Origin: Spirogloea muscicola
Taxonomy: Eukaryota > Streptophyta > Zygnematophyceae > Spirogloeales > Spirogloeaceae
NCBI GenBank assembly: GCA_009602725.1
Contig: WELB01000202.1
Location: 198,798-215,426, forward strand
DNA length: 16,629 nucleotides
Direction: 5' to 3'
The notes under the pieces are model-generated. The model had not been told where the DNA came from and did not search any database. It saw nothing but the letters and a program-made list of their open reading frames with translations. Positions 8,410 to 16,629 of the stretch are shown in pieces (the first letter of the stretch is position 1; each line of letters opens with the position of its first letter). Position numbers and translations under genes: made by a program.

Positions 8410-10951
8410 TCAGGGCGTTTGTGCGTGTTCTTGCCAAAGTAGCGCCTCCTTGGGCCCCTCAATTTTGGCCGTCCTCTTACCTCGAGGCTCCCTTTTCTTC
8501 ACTCGCTCCACATCGCCTTCCGGGCTGCCGCCACCTGCTCTGGGCTCCTCCACCCCCATGGGGCCCACCTCCACTGGAAGGTAGAAAAGCTTGTGCCGCT
8601 GCCGGTGCTTTGCATGAAGCTCCCGCGACTGTGCCCCCAGATCCTCTTGGGGTCCTGCTGCCGCTGCTGGCATAGGGCCTGCCCCCTCGTCAAATACTCT
8701 TTCCCTGTTGTCATCGTTTATGGAGGATGTGCTGCTGCCTGGAGGCTGGCCGTGTGATAGCGGCAACTGTCCATGTGGCAGCAGCGAGTCCAAGTTGTCC
8801 AGGAGTAGCAACCCGCTTGGTATCTCAATAGCAGGTGCTGAAGGGTTTGCAGGTGAGGCAAGCGGTCTGGCCATGACTGCCTGCAGCTCCTGAAGGGCTG
8901 CAGCATCCTCAGCCGACGTGCTTTGTGCTAGCTCCAGGACTACTGCCAAGTTGTTTGCCCGCTCCTGCACTTCCATGTCGCAGCTCATGGCCAGCTCAGC
9001 CAGGTGGCCACTCAGCAGCTCCACTGCTCCCCGCATGGCATCGGTGGGCCTCCTATCTGATGCATCCTGACTGTCACTGGGTAGCTCTGCAACTTGCGCA
9101 CAATTGCTGCTCGCCCTGCCCGAGCTGCCTTGAGCGGGTACATGGTGCCCGCCGTGCTTCTCTGAAGTGTCAGCCAAACTCCGAACAGCCAGCACAAGGA
9201 AAACCTTGAGCAGCGCCTGAACGTACACCGCCTGCACCTCGGTTGGCAGGAGTCGTATGCGCGGCTGCAGCATTGCCTCCATGACCTGCCGCAGCTCGCC
9301 ATCGCTCTGGAGCTGGGCGTGCTCGCCAACAAGCCACGCAGCGGTGCCCAGCGCATGCTGTGCAGTCGCAAAATCTGGTGGGCCACCGAGCAGCCGTGGA
9401 TCATTGAGCAGCCGGGGCAGTGCAGAGACCACATCTCGAGCTGCCACCTTCTTGGGAAGCTGAGCAAGCTCCAGCAGCTGCCGCGCCACCTCCTGGCCAT
9501 GGCTGGCGCCCTCGCCAGCCGCAATGTCAACGAGCACGGCAACGTACCAGGCCCCGTCTCCGTCCACCAGCCGGTCATAGTCAGGGCCAGGAAGAGCCAG
9601 CACGGCACCAGCCAGCTGGTCGCGGAACGACGAGTCTGCAGTCGTGTGCATGCGCTGCACCAGCAGGTCCGCGGCCTTGCGCATGGTGCTGCAGTCAACC
9701 AAGGCCGTGACGAGTCCCAGGGCGCATGACCTGATGGTAGCATCGGCGTGGTCGAGGCACGTCAGGATGTCGGGCTGCAGCTCCGCCACAGCGGCAGGGT
9801 GGGAGAGCATGAGCCTGGACATGCCCCTCAGGCCGTAATACTTGAGGTTGGGGTCGGCGTCTGCTACCAGCTCCTGCAGCTTCTCGAGGCTCAGGCGCAC
9901 GAGCAGCCCGTGGTGAGTCAGGCCGGGCACGACGGCGTCGATGCACTCGACCAGCAGCGACTTGGCGGGCGTGCTACGCATGATGCCCGAGAGCGGCTCC
10001 ACGAGCTTCTTTGCCAGCCGCGGCTCCAGCGGCGCCAGCACGCCGAATCTACACCAGTACAGAACGTGGGCAAGTGTCAGGGCAGTGAGGCTGCCACCAC
10101 CGCGGCTCTCAGTGGACGACGCGACATGGCTGTGCCTCCGCAAGAGCCACGGTCTTGCTATCCAAAAGGCACCTAGGAGCAGCGGCGCTGGGCTGGCAAG
10201 AACTTTCTGGCCAAAAGAGCAGGCCAAGGTGATCGGAGGCGAGCTCACTCCTGCGCCCGCAGCGGCTGAGGGCAGCATTGGCCACGCTGGGGAGGCGGGG
10301 AGGGGGGGGAGGCAGCAGAGCACAGCGGGCGCACATCTTGACGAGCTTGATGAGGAGCCAGTTGTGGGTGGAGGACGTGAGGAGCGAGTAGAACTCGGGC
10401 GCCAGCGGCAGGAAGGCGGCGGGGTCGCGCAGCGCCAGCTCGGCCAGGACGCTGACGGCGGCGCCGACGACGGCGGGGTCGGAGTCGGCGAGGCGCTCGA
10501 CGAGGCGCTTGAAGGCGAGGCGCAGCGTGTCGGGGGCCTTGGCAAAGAGGCGGTGCAGTGCGAGCGTGGCGCGCGCACGCACGGCGGCGCGGCCGCTGTG
10601 CAGCAGCGCCACGACGTCGGGCGCGAGGTCGCGCGCGAGGTCGGGCGTGGCCACGGCGGCGAGGCAGGAGAGCGCGAGCGCCGTGTCCTGCGGCGCCGTG
10701 CTGGCCAGGTCCTTGCGCAGCGAGTGCGTGGCCAGCAGCGCAACGGCAGTGTCGTCGCCGAAGCTCTGGCACGCCGCCAGGTACCCCGCGCGCTTGGCGC
10801 CGGGCCGCGCGCTGGCCATCAGCTCCACGGCCGCGAACGCCGCGCCCGCCAGGTCCGCGCCGGCCGCCATGTGCAGCAGCACCAGCTTGTCCAGCGCCTG
10901 CGCTTNGCGCACGACGTCGCGCACGGTGCGGCGGAAGAGGAGGCCGGCCAT
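8410..10951 (-). CDS. AP3D: AP-3 adaptor complex large subunit delta, 2 exons
   Basis: Delta adaptin is a large subunit of the AP-3 coat, which sorts cargo from endosome or Golgi to the vacuole. Exon 1 is 10951-10335 and exon 2 is 10048-8410. They join in phase across a 286-nt intron to give LVKI-FGVLAPLEPRL. Together they encode about 751 residues of armadillo-like helical trunk. Landmarks: KRAGYLAACQSF, TPDLARDLAPDV, LAPEFYSLLTSS, NWLLIKLVK, LEPRLAKKLVEPL, MEVQERANNL, and HKLFYLP near the C-terminus. An ear domain is absent, as in plant delta subunits. Start choice: the ATG at 10951 gives MAGLLFRRTVRDVVR, which fits the family N-terminus; an in-frame ATG 84 bases upstream would add an unrelated Arg/Ala-rich leader. 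Roughly 30-37 conserved residues are missing right after DVVR, at the ambiguous base 10906. A GTAAGA donor at 8480 may give an alternative C-terminus. Confidence 0.95.
10906..10906. other. Ambiguous base (n) inside AP-3 delta exon 1
   Basis: This is the only non-ACGT character in the window. It falls in a minus-strand codon NAA between DVVR and AQALDKL. Family members carry a further stretch of helix here, so the n probably marks a closed assembly gap and not a simple base ambiguity. Confidence 0.8.
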
Positions 10952-11501
10952 GGCCGCGGGCGCGGCGCCGGGCCTTGCCCCGGGGGCTGCCTCCGCCACT
11001 ATGGCCAGCCGGGCCCTCCATCGCCGTGTACACACTCCGTCTTATTCCACGAAAGCCAGCGCCAGCGCCGCAAACGAGAGAGAGAAGAAGAAGAGCAGCT
11101 TCCCAAGCTGCTGACACGGGGGTATTGAAGAAGAATTGAGGGCGCCCTGTCTGCCTAGCCTACGGCTCCGTCATGAACACCTGTATGCATCTGGCTGGCA
11201 CTTCACAGCCGACTCTTTCATATCAGCAGCCGCTTTCTTCTTGTCATCTTAGGTACCTTAGATTAGGTCTCCGTATTATGTAGCATTGTTTAGTCTGCAC
11301 TCGACTCTGCCTGAACAATGTATTGGCTTGAATTGGCCTCCCTTTCAATTCATGCGCCCCGCGCGCCTTCTCTCTTCAAGTGAGCCAGCATTGGCAGAAA
11401 GGCACGGGCGGAGGAGCACTCTGCGCCGCACTAGCTGCCGCCTTCCGCAGCCGGCCTCCGCCCTCGAGTATCAGCAGCCGCGATCCCCCCGGGGCGCCGC
11501 C
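10952..11501. promoter_or_regulatory. Shared head-to-head promoter region of AP-3 delta and MPC1
   Basis: The two start codons face away from each other across 550 bases, so this interval must hold both 5' untranslated regions and both promoters. The flanks are very GC-rich; the middle (about 11110-11350) is AT-richer, with short runs such as TTTCTTCTTGTC and ATTATGTAGC. A purine-rich stretch (GAGAGAGAAGAAGAAGAGCAG) sits near 11078. I could not identify a convincing TATA box. Confidence 0.55.
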
Positions 11502-12390
11502 ATGGCCACGGCGGCGCTGCGCGCCTTCTGGAACAGCCGCGTGGGGCCCCGCACCACGCACTTCTGGGGGCCCGTCGCCAACTGGGGCTTCGTCGCCGCC
11601 GTACGACCCCCGCCCCGCGCCCGCTCCTGCTCCCGGCTCCCGCCTTCCTCGGCTCATCTCTCGCGCCCCCTCCCGTGCTCGTCGCGCCGCAGGGCCTGGC
11701 GGACATGCAGAAGCCGCCCGAGCTCATCTCCGGCAACATGACCTCAGGTGCGACGGCCCCCACCCCCCATCCCTTCCACCATGCAGCTGCCGCCCTCCGG
11801 CTCGCCCCCAGGCTCTGCAACCTGAGCGCGCTCTGCTGCTGGGCTGCCCGCACACAGCCATGTGCGTGTACTCGGCGCTGTTCATGCGGTTCGCGTGGAA
11901 GGTGGTGCCCCGCAACTACCTCCTCCTCGCCTGCCACGCCTCCAACGAGACCGTGCAGCTCTACCAGCTCTCTCGGTGGTACAACGCCCAGTGAGTGCCT
12001 GCCTCTCCTGCCTCCCGCGCCCCCCCCCGTCCACACTGCTGCCGAGGCACTGGGTTGCACAAGGACCTGGCCACATTCAGTGCTGCCCCGAGCTTGCATG
12101 GCCACGGACCTTGTGGCCCTCGACCTTGTGGTCCTCGAGCGTGCCCACACCGCTCCACGTATGTGGACGTCAGTGCCGTGTTACAGCACAGCATATGCAG
12201 GAGCATGAGGCATACGCCTGCTCCAGACATGTCTTGGCATTGGGTGCAGGAGTAGATTGTCATTCGGTGGCTGCCCTTACCAGGATGACCGTGGAACGCG
12301 TCACTGCAATCTGACCTCGACGAGTTTACTGCTGTCCTATTCGACAGGGAGGTGGCCAAGGAGGAGGGTCGGCCGTCTGCTCTGACTTAG
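11502..12390 (+). CDS. MPC1: Mitochondrial pyruvate carrier subunit 1, 4 exons
   Basis: MPC1 pairs with MPC2 in the mitochondrial inner membrane to import pyruvate into the matrix. Exons: 11502-11600, 11693-11747, 11858-11990, 12348-12390. All introns are GT-AG with matching phases. The product is 109 residues, the same as human MPC1. Family landmarks in order: [12 protein letters not shown], the amphipathic [30 protein letters not shown], and [20 protein letters not shown]. The hydrophobic stretches around residues 23-33, 53-62 and 71-80 fit the membrane helices of the family. The last exon adds only [13 protein letters not shown]. The exon 3 donor (GTGAGT) overlaps an in-frame TGA at 11992-11994, so keeping intron 3 would end the protein after YNAQ, only 13 residues shorter. 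The start is the first ATG of the open frame and gives the usual short N-terminus. Confidence 0.96.
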
Positions 12391-13350
12391 CTACCTGTCA
12401 CATGCACTTTTGAGCTTATCATGATCAATGCTGGCGGCTGCGGAAATGGCAGACTTCACAGATGTTGCCATCTGCAGGATGCAAATCTTGCAGCAAACCT
12501 AGAGCAGCCTCACAGGCTGGCTTGTCAATATTTGACAAGTGCCTAGTGAGATTGGTTTCTTCTGAATTGGCAGACGTAGCTGACCCAGATCTAAAGCTCG
12601 TCTGGGACGACTCAGTCTTGTCACTGTACCATAGCAGCCTACTGGTTGAGATGCTCAAAACATCACAAAGAAGCCGGATACATGTGCACCTTTGTGTCGA
12701 CAACTGGAGTAGGGCACTGCATTTAAGACAATTGCTTCCTATCTGCTGCACCAGACTTTGCTCAGCTCCAGGTAACGGACAACGAAACTGTTCCTGATGC
12801 AAGCATTCCTGAGTACCCAGCACTACTCAAGGCCGGTACTCTGATTGACCAGCTCGAGTTTCCTACACACGTCTGTGTCACATTACAGTACCTGCCAAGA
12901 CTTGCTGCAGTGCATCACTGTGCTGTCCAATCGGCAGAGGACATCTATTCTGTGTCAGTCTAATAGCTTCCACATTCCCGGCTCAGAGCCATAGCCAATA
13001 GAAGAGAAGTATGATCCTCCCTGCATAGCCTCTTGTAGCACAGCAGGAATTGCATGTGCGTACAAAGCTTGACTACATCACAAGATGGTGAAGAAGAGAG
13101 ATATGCCACCTCCTGCAGGGGTCCGAAACAGTGTCCATATTAAACATGAAGCAACGGTGCATGGAAGATGAGCTGGCCACTCGAGCACAGGGAGCAATTT
13201 GTATGCAAGTATTGTCAGAAACTGAGACTTTGGTCGACTACCAATCTCACCGGCATCTGAGTTGCAGCCATGGCTGGAGAGCAAGGCGTTGGCCAAGGGT
13301 GTACAAGGTGTGCAAAAGGAATACAACCCAGTGTGCATTGCCGCATAATC
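12391..13350. other. Convergent spacer between MPC1 and DNAJC17-like gene
   Basis: This 960-base spacer should contain both 3' untranslated regions. Open frames of 111 codons (12462-12797, plus) and 132 codons (12425-12823, minus) overlap each other. Neither matches a family I know, nor joins to a neighbour by good splice sites. A minus-strand TGTAA at 12887-12883 is a possible polyadenylation element for the DNAJC17-like gene, though it is far downstream. A decayed zinc-finger-like frame is listed separately. Confidence 0.4.
13159..13260 (+). pseudogene. Decayed BED-type zinc finger-like fragment
   Basis: The plus frame reads AWKMSWPLEH, then FVCKYCQKLRLWSTTNLTG, then a stop. The order W, CxxC, STTNL resembles the BED zinc finger of hAT-type transposases and of host proteins derived from them. 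The His-Leu expected a few residues after TTNL is present only in the next reading frame (CAT CTG at 13254-13259), as if one base had been lost. No transposase core or terminal inverted repeats were recognised nearby. It could be a chance resemblance. Confidence 0.35.
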
Positions 13351-14810
13351 TCAACTGGCTTTCTCTGGATGACGTGCCTCGCCATTAGCCAAGTCATATT
13401 GCTGCATCTTCCGAGTCAGGTCGGCTCTCTCTGCTGCCTGCAGCCAGTTCAGCCCAACGACGCACAGGATTGTCAGAGACGAAGCCAGTTATTGACTGAG
13501 ACAAGTAGACACTCCTGCAAATTGAGTCGACTTAACTTCACGGAGAGCGGGGGGCGGGGGGGGGAGGCTTCTGACAATAAAGCATTACTGTGCAGGGGGG
13601 GTGCGAGGCCTGCTAACTTAGGATAGCAGGTGTTGTTAAAGGGGCGAGTAGAGGAAGAACCTGTCGCATGCGCATCAGCGTCACGTTCTCATAGTCCCGA
13701 AAACCAGCCCCCACCGTGCTCGTCCCCCTGTGCTGGGCAGGTGCACTTGCCGGCTCAGCAGCCCGTGCAACACCTGGCTGGGCAGCAGCATCGTGTCCAT
13801 CCGCTTGAAGGGGAGGATCAGCTTGAGCTTGAGCAGGAGCCGCAGCCCCACTTGCTGCTAATGGAAATGCGGGTACAACGAGCAGGGGATTGGACAAGTC
13901 CACGCAGACGGCGTCGATTGCCGCCTCCTGAGAAATGGCGGCAGAACAGTATGATGAATAAAGACTGGGACAGTGAAGGCGAAAGAGAACATTTGCAATT
14001 ATGCAGCTTGACAGCAGCAAATCTGGATGGCTAGCAGGTCGCTGCCACTCGGCTTCGAGGCCTTCTAGGAGATGAGTGAAAGGCTCACAGATGGACCAAA
14101 GGGGCGTGCACACATACTGCTGCAGCTTGCGAGCCCATGACAATGAGAGCAGAGGCCTTGGCCTTCTTGCCTCGCAGGATCACCACGTCTTCCACGCTCC
14201 CAAAGGCGCCGAAGATGTCCTGCAGCTGGCTCACTGAGTATGCATCGGCCGCATCCTGCGGCTGGGCCCACGAGGCCTTCAGGGTTCTGGCAGCATCCAC
14301 GTTGCTGCTCAGAGCCTGTGCGGGCTGTCCCGGGCCGCCAGCGGCGGCAGAGGTAGCCGTGGCGGCGGCGGCCTCGGCTGCCCGCCTGGCTGCAGATGCC
14401 TTGCGGATGCGGGCGATCTCGGCGGCGAGTCGCTGGCGGGCAGAGTCCTCCTCGCCGCGCTGCCGGTCGGCCGCCTGCTCGCGCTCGTGCAGGTCGCGCA
14501 TCATCTTCTGGCGCTTCTCGCTCTGGCGGCCCACGAACGCGACGTGCTCCTCGCGCACGCGCAGGAGGTCGTCGTAGGCCTTGCGGGCGCTGGCGTCGGC
14601 GAGGACCTCGTACGCCTTGAGCAGGAGGTCGAACTCGGCCGCTGTGGAAGCCAGCAGGCCGGGGGCGTGGCTGCTTGCTCAGTGGGCGGGGGCCACGGCG
14701 GCCCAGCAGCGTGGGTGGGCAGCGGCGGGGGAGGGAGGGGGTACCTGCGGCGCGGTCGCCGGGGCGCTTGTCGGGGTGGAGCTGGAGGGCGCGGGCGCGG
14801 TAGGCGCGGC
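13351..14810 (-). CDS. DNAJC17: DNAJC17-like J-domain/RRM protein, 5' end not found
   Basis: DNAJC17 (yeast and fission yeast Cwf23 type) is a nuclear Hsp40 co-chaperone associated with the spliceosome. Minus-strand exons: 14810-14745, 14641-14118, 13927-13661, 13437-13351. They are GT-AG with matching phases and give about 313 residues. Exon 1 holds J-domain helix II and the HPD loop (AYRARALQLHPDK). Exon 2 continues with FDLLLKAYEVLADASARKAYDDLL, a long Arg/Glu-rich coiled coil, and the first half of an RRM (IFGAFGSVEDVVILRGKKAK, SALIVMGSQAAA). Exon 3 ends the RRM (EAAIDAVCVDLSNPLLVVP) and ends RDYENVTLMRMRQ. Exon 4 gives AAERADLTRKMQQY and a TGA; this C-terminal RDYE-MRMRQ-AAER block is diagnostic. 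J-domain helix I and the start codon are not found. The first exon begins mid-codon, directly after an in-frame TGA, so an upstream exon must lie further right, possibly beyond the window. Confidence 0.9.
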
Positions 14811-14829
14811 CTCACCCAGAGAACTCTGA

Positions 14830-15102
14830 TGCACTAGTCAGCTGCAGGCAGTCCATGCCGGCAGCTTTCCAGCTACGAGTGCACAGGGATACTCAGCACT
14901 TAGCTGGGCTTATGGTCCAATCCTCGCTACCCAACAACATGGCCAACGTTACAGGCCACTCGGGCAGGACACCGAGACCCCACATGGTCTTGACTATGCT
15001 CGCCACGTGTGGCACGACACGTGGTCAACACAAGGGGTTTACCGGCGGAGAATTAAGCAAGCAGTGGCTGCAGAGGGCGTTGACAACATCTGTCAAGCCT
15101 AG
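14830..15102 (+). other. ATG-less open frame, 90 codons plus stop
   Basis: A plus frame stays open from just after a TGA (14827-14829) to TAG at 15100-15102 without any Met codon. It contains WAYGPILATQQHGQRYRPLG and PHGLDYARHVWHDTW and ends RRRIKQAVAAEGVDNICQA. A plausible acceptor (CAGCTGCAG) lies near its start. The look is protein-like, but I recognise no family. It might be a terminal exon of an unseen gene, a transposon fragment or chance. It begins where the DNAJC17-like homology stops, on the opposite strand. Confidence 0.3.
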
Positions 15103-15585
15103 CTCCGCAAGCTTACTCAACCCATAGCTGTGATATCACATAATCAACAACTGCAGAGAGCCAAGGACTTCCACTGGAAGTAGGTGACACTGAAGTGCTA
15201 CTGACCAAGGCACACAGGCCTTGAGGTCAATGAGGATGGCTGACAGCCACGTTAATCATCGCACTAAGTGCCAGCGCCGTACTGCCAGCGGTTGGAGTGT
15301 GCACGCAGCACAAACCAGGATGAGGGCGCACCAGCCGCCAACACCTGAGGTTCGGCAAGGCGAGTGCCAAAGCAGGGATCACCCATGCCGAGGCATCACA
15401 CAATACCGATCTCACGACAAAGTCCACGACGTCCATAGATACATAGCTGCACTTAGGCCAGCTTAAAGCGCGGTTTGTACCGTACCAGGGCCCATGTCTC
15501 ATACACTAGACAATTGGGTACTGGCCAGCTCGTATTACATAGCAGCACAGCGGATAGCTGTAATACAGGCAATGTCGTGTCTTGT

Positions 15586-15682
15586 AGTGGCACACAAGCC
15601 ACTTGTCGCCACGCGACAGATACCGATTCGGCGCGGATGAACAAATCGTTCGACGCCCAGGGCGCAGTGGCACACAAGCCAC
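15586..15682. repeat. 17-bp direct repeat, 80 bp apart
   Basis: AGTGGCACACAAGCCAC occurs exactly at 15586-15602 and 15666-15682. Each copy can fold as a small stem, GTGGC and GCCAC around a six-base loop. Similarity continues imperfectly just after the exact core (TTGTCGCC against GTGTTGCC). No coding role is evident. Confidence 0.9.
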
Positions 15683-15933
15683 GTGTTGCCCAGGTACGTG
15701 CCAAACTAAGTACACGCTGTACATATGGTCAATGAGCTTGGAAAGAATTGCCGATATCATGAGATCCCCAGGGGTGGACTTCTTTACCAGAGCCTGCCAC
15801 TAGGCAGGGTCTTACAGAGAGGTGGTCACAATCCCCACGCGGGATGTGAAGGGTTTGCAGTACAAGCAAGCCACCACTACCCCAAAGTCAGGTGTTGAGG
15901 CTGCTCCTGTTTGCCGTCCTAGCCCACACGGCA

Positions 15934-16060
15934 GGTGGAGACGACTGGGGGCACCCCAGTCGTAACTCCGGCAACAATAGTAACAGGTAGACATGGTTGG
16001 TAGAGACGGCTGGATACACCCCAGTCGTGACTACGAATGCAGCAGGTGGAGACAGTTGGG
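15934..16060. repeat. Degenerate hairpin repeats (GGTGGAGACGACTGGGG family)
   Basis: Three related units begin at 15934 (GGTGGAGACGACTGGGG), 15999 (GGTAGAGACGGCTGG) and 16045 (GGTGGAGACAGTTGGGG). The first contains a perfect 10-bp inverted repeat: ACGACTGGGG at 15941-15950 and CCCCAGTCGT at 15954-15963, around a 3-base loop. The second keeps CCCCAGTCGT at 16019-16028 opposite a mismatched left arm. The third keeps only a degenerate left arm. Confidence 0.85.
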
Positions 16061-16061
16061 G

Positions 16062-16629
16062 TGTTACGTTCCCGCCGTTACAAGACGCTTGACTTCGAGT
16101 TAAGCGCTACCCACTGACGCGCTCGCGACTGACGCGTGCGACGGGCGTGCGACAGCGCGAGAGCGCCGCGCAAGGTGTCGCGCGGTGTGACGCGCCTGCT
16201 GACGATATGACGGGCAGGCGCGCCGCCTCCAGCCGAGGCGGCAAGTCCTGGACTTCCAGAGCGGAGCTTCTCGGCATATTCCTGATTCTGCCGTCGTGCT
16301 CGCAATGACGTGTATGGGACACGTGTGGCGCGCCTGTGACGCCGCGCCACACCCGTGACCCACTGGCGGCGCCGCAAGCCGGCGCCGCAGGGCGCCGCTC
16401 GGCGGCGCCGCAGGACGGCCGCCGCCTCCAGAAGGGAGCCGCGTGGCCTGCCCTCGCACTAGATTCCCCTTGTCGGGCCCGCCTTCCCGAAGGTGGGCCC
16501 TGAGACGAGCCTCCCAGAGACCCCTGGGGAGGGTGGCACATGAAGCACTACAAGTAGGGCTGAGAGCAGACTCGGGTCACGCGGTCAAACTCAGTGAAGC
16601 CCGCGAGAGAGAGGCGCAGCCCTGCTGCC
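16062..16629. mobile_element. Possible long terminal repeat, truncated by window end
   Basis: A sharp change to GC-rich, non-coding sequence begins near TGTTACGTTCC at 16062. TGTTACG is a common LTR 5' end in algal Ty3/Gypsy elements. The segment carries many GACGCG and GCGCG motifs, four copies of GGCGCCGC between 16368 and 16411, and an AT-poor TATA-like stretch (CTACAAGTAG near 16547). The other end, a primer-binding site and polyprotein are not visible, so neither the element nor its orientation can be settled. It may equally be another kind of GC-rich repeat. Confidence 0.3.

Larger units (their letters stand above)
14811..16061. other. Unassigned repeat-bearing region
   Basis: These 1250 bases have lower GC than the adjoining J-domain exon and contain no gene I recognise. 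I searched the minus strand for the missing J-domain helix I and start codon of the DNAJC17-like gene and did not find them. It contains an ATG-less open frame, a 17-bp direct repeat and a hairpin-forming repeat family, each listed separately. The makeup suggests transposon-derived or intronic DNA. Confidence 0.45.

Noticed and set aside
10109-11035. AP-3 delta exon 1 reading on past 10335 to 10109
   Set aside because: After LVKM the frame loses all family similarity, while splicing from 10335 to 10048 restores LVKI-FGVLAPLEPRL in phase.
9941-11128. 395-codon open frame on the plus strand across AP-3 delta
   Set aside because: It is antisense to AP-3 delta exon 1, crosses its intron, and is dominated by low-complexity Arg/Ala/Gly sequence. 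The minus frame carries the clear family motifs.
12425-12823. 132-codon minus frame as an extra 3' exon of the DNAJC17-like gene
   Set aside because: The gene already ends with the family's C-terminus and a TGA at 13351, and no splice site links the two.
13630-14034. 134-codon plus frame over DNAJC17-like exon 3
   Set aside because: It is antisense to an exon with diagnostic RDYE and MRMRQ motifs and ends without splice support.
14855-15127. 90-codon plus frame as the end of a Copia-type polyprotein
   Set aside because: A faint likeness to retroelement RNase H wording did not hold up: the acidic residues and the usual order of motifs are missing.
16078-16541. Minus-strand frames of 99-144 codons in the right-hand GC-rich block
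   Set aside because: I checked them for the missing J-domain helix I. They are Arg/Ala-rich, overlap in all frames and show no family motif.

Overview
The window is nuclear DNA of a eukaryote, most likely a green alga (Chlorophyta). It holds five split protein genes with short GT-AG introns. Their relatives look plant-like: a telobox Myb domain, an ARP3 with the plant-style [11 protein letters not shown] block, an AP-3 delta without an ear domain, MPC1 and DNAJC17. GC content is very uneven. The 5' parts of the genes are extremely GC-rich, while the 3' parts and spacers are near average. No prokaryotic features, tRNA, rRNA or CRISPR array were seen. All exon models come from reading the sequence: splice signals, phase continuity and remembered family motifs. 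No alignment was run.

Layout. 54-4529 (+) is a 14-exon gene joining an N-terminal telobox Myb domain to an atypical bromodomain. It converges on an ARP3 gene (4843-6705, minus) whose eight exons cover only the last two thirds of the protein. Immediately upstream of the first ARP3 exon I can find is a non-LTR retrotransposon remnant (6752-7621, minus). About 790 bp of unassigned sequence (7622-8409) follows. Then comes the large subunit of the AP-3 adaptor, delta (8410-10951, minus). Its first exon carries the window's only ambiguous base, exactly where conserved residues are missing. AP-3 delta is head-to-head with MPC1 (11502-12390, plus, 4 exons, 109 residues). MPC1 converges on a DNAJC17-type J/RRM protein (13351-14810, minus), with a decayed BED-type zinc-finger-like frame in the spacer. 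From 14811 rightward the sequence is mostly repetitive or unassigned: an ATG-less 91-codon open frame, direct repeats, hairpin repeats, and a possible LTR running off the window end.

The genes do not form a pathway. They are ordinary housekeeping functions: chromatin, actin nucleation, vesicle traffic, mitochondrial pyruvate import and spliceosome-associated chaperone. The points of interest are the Myb-bromodomain architecture with an altered acetyl-lysine pocket, and three genes that lack N-terminal sequence next to a transposon remnant, an unknown base or repeat DNA.
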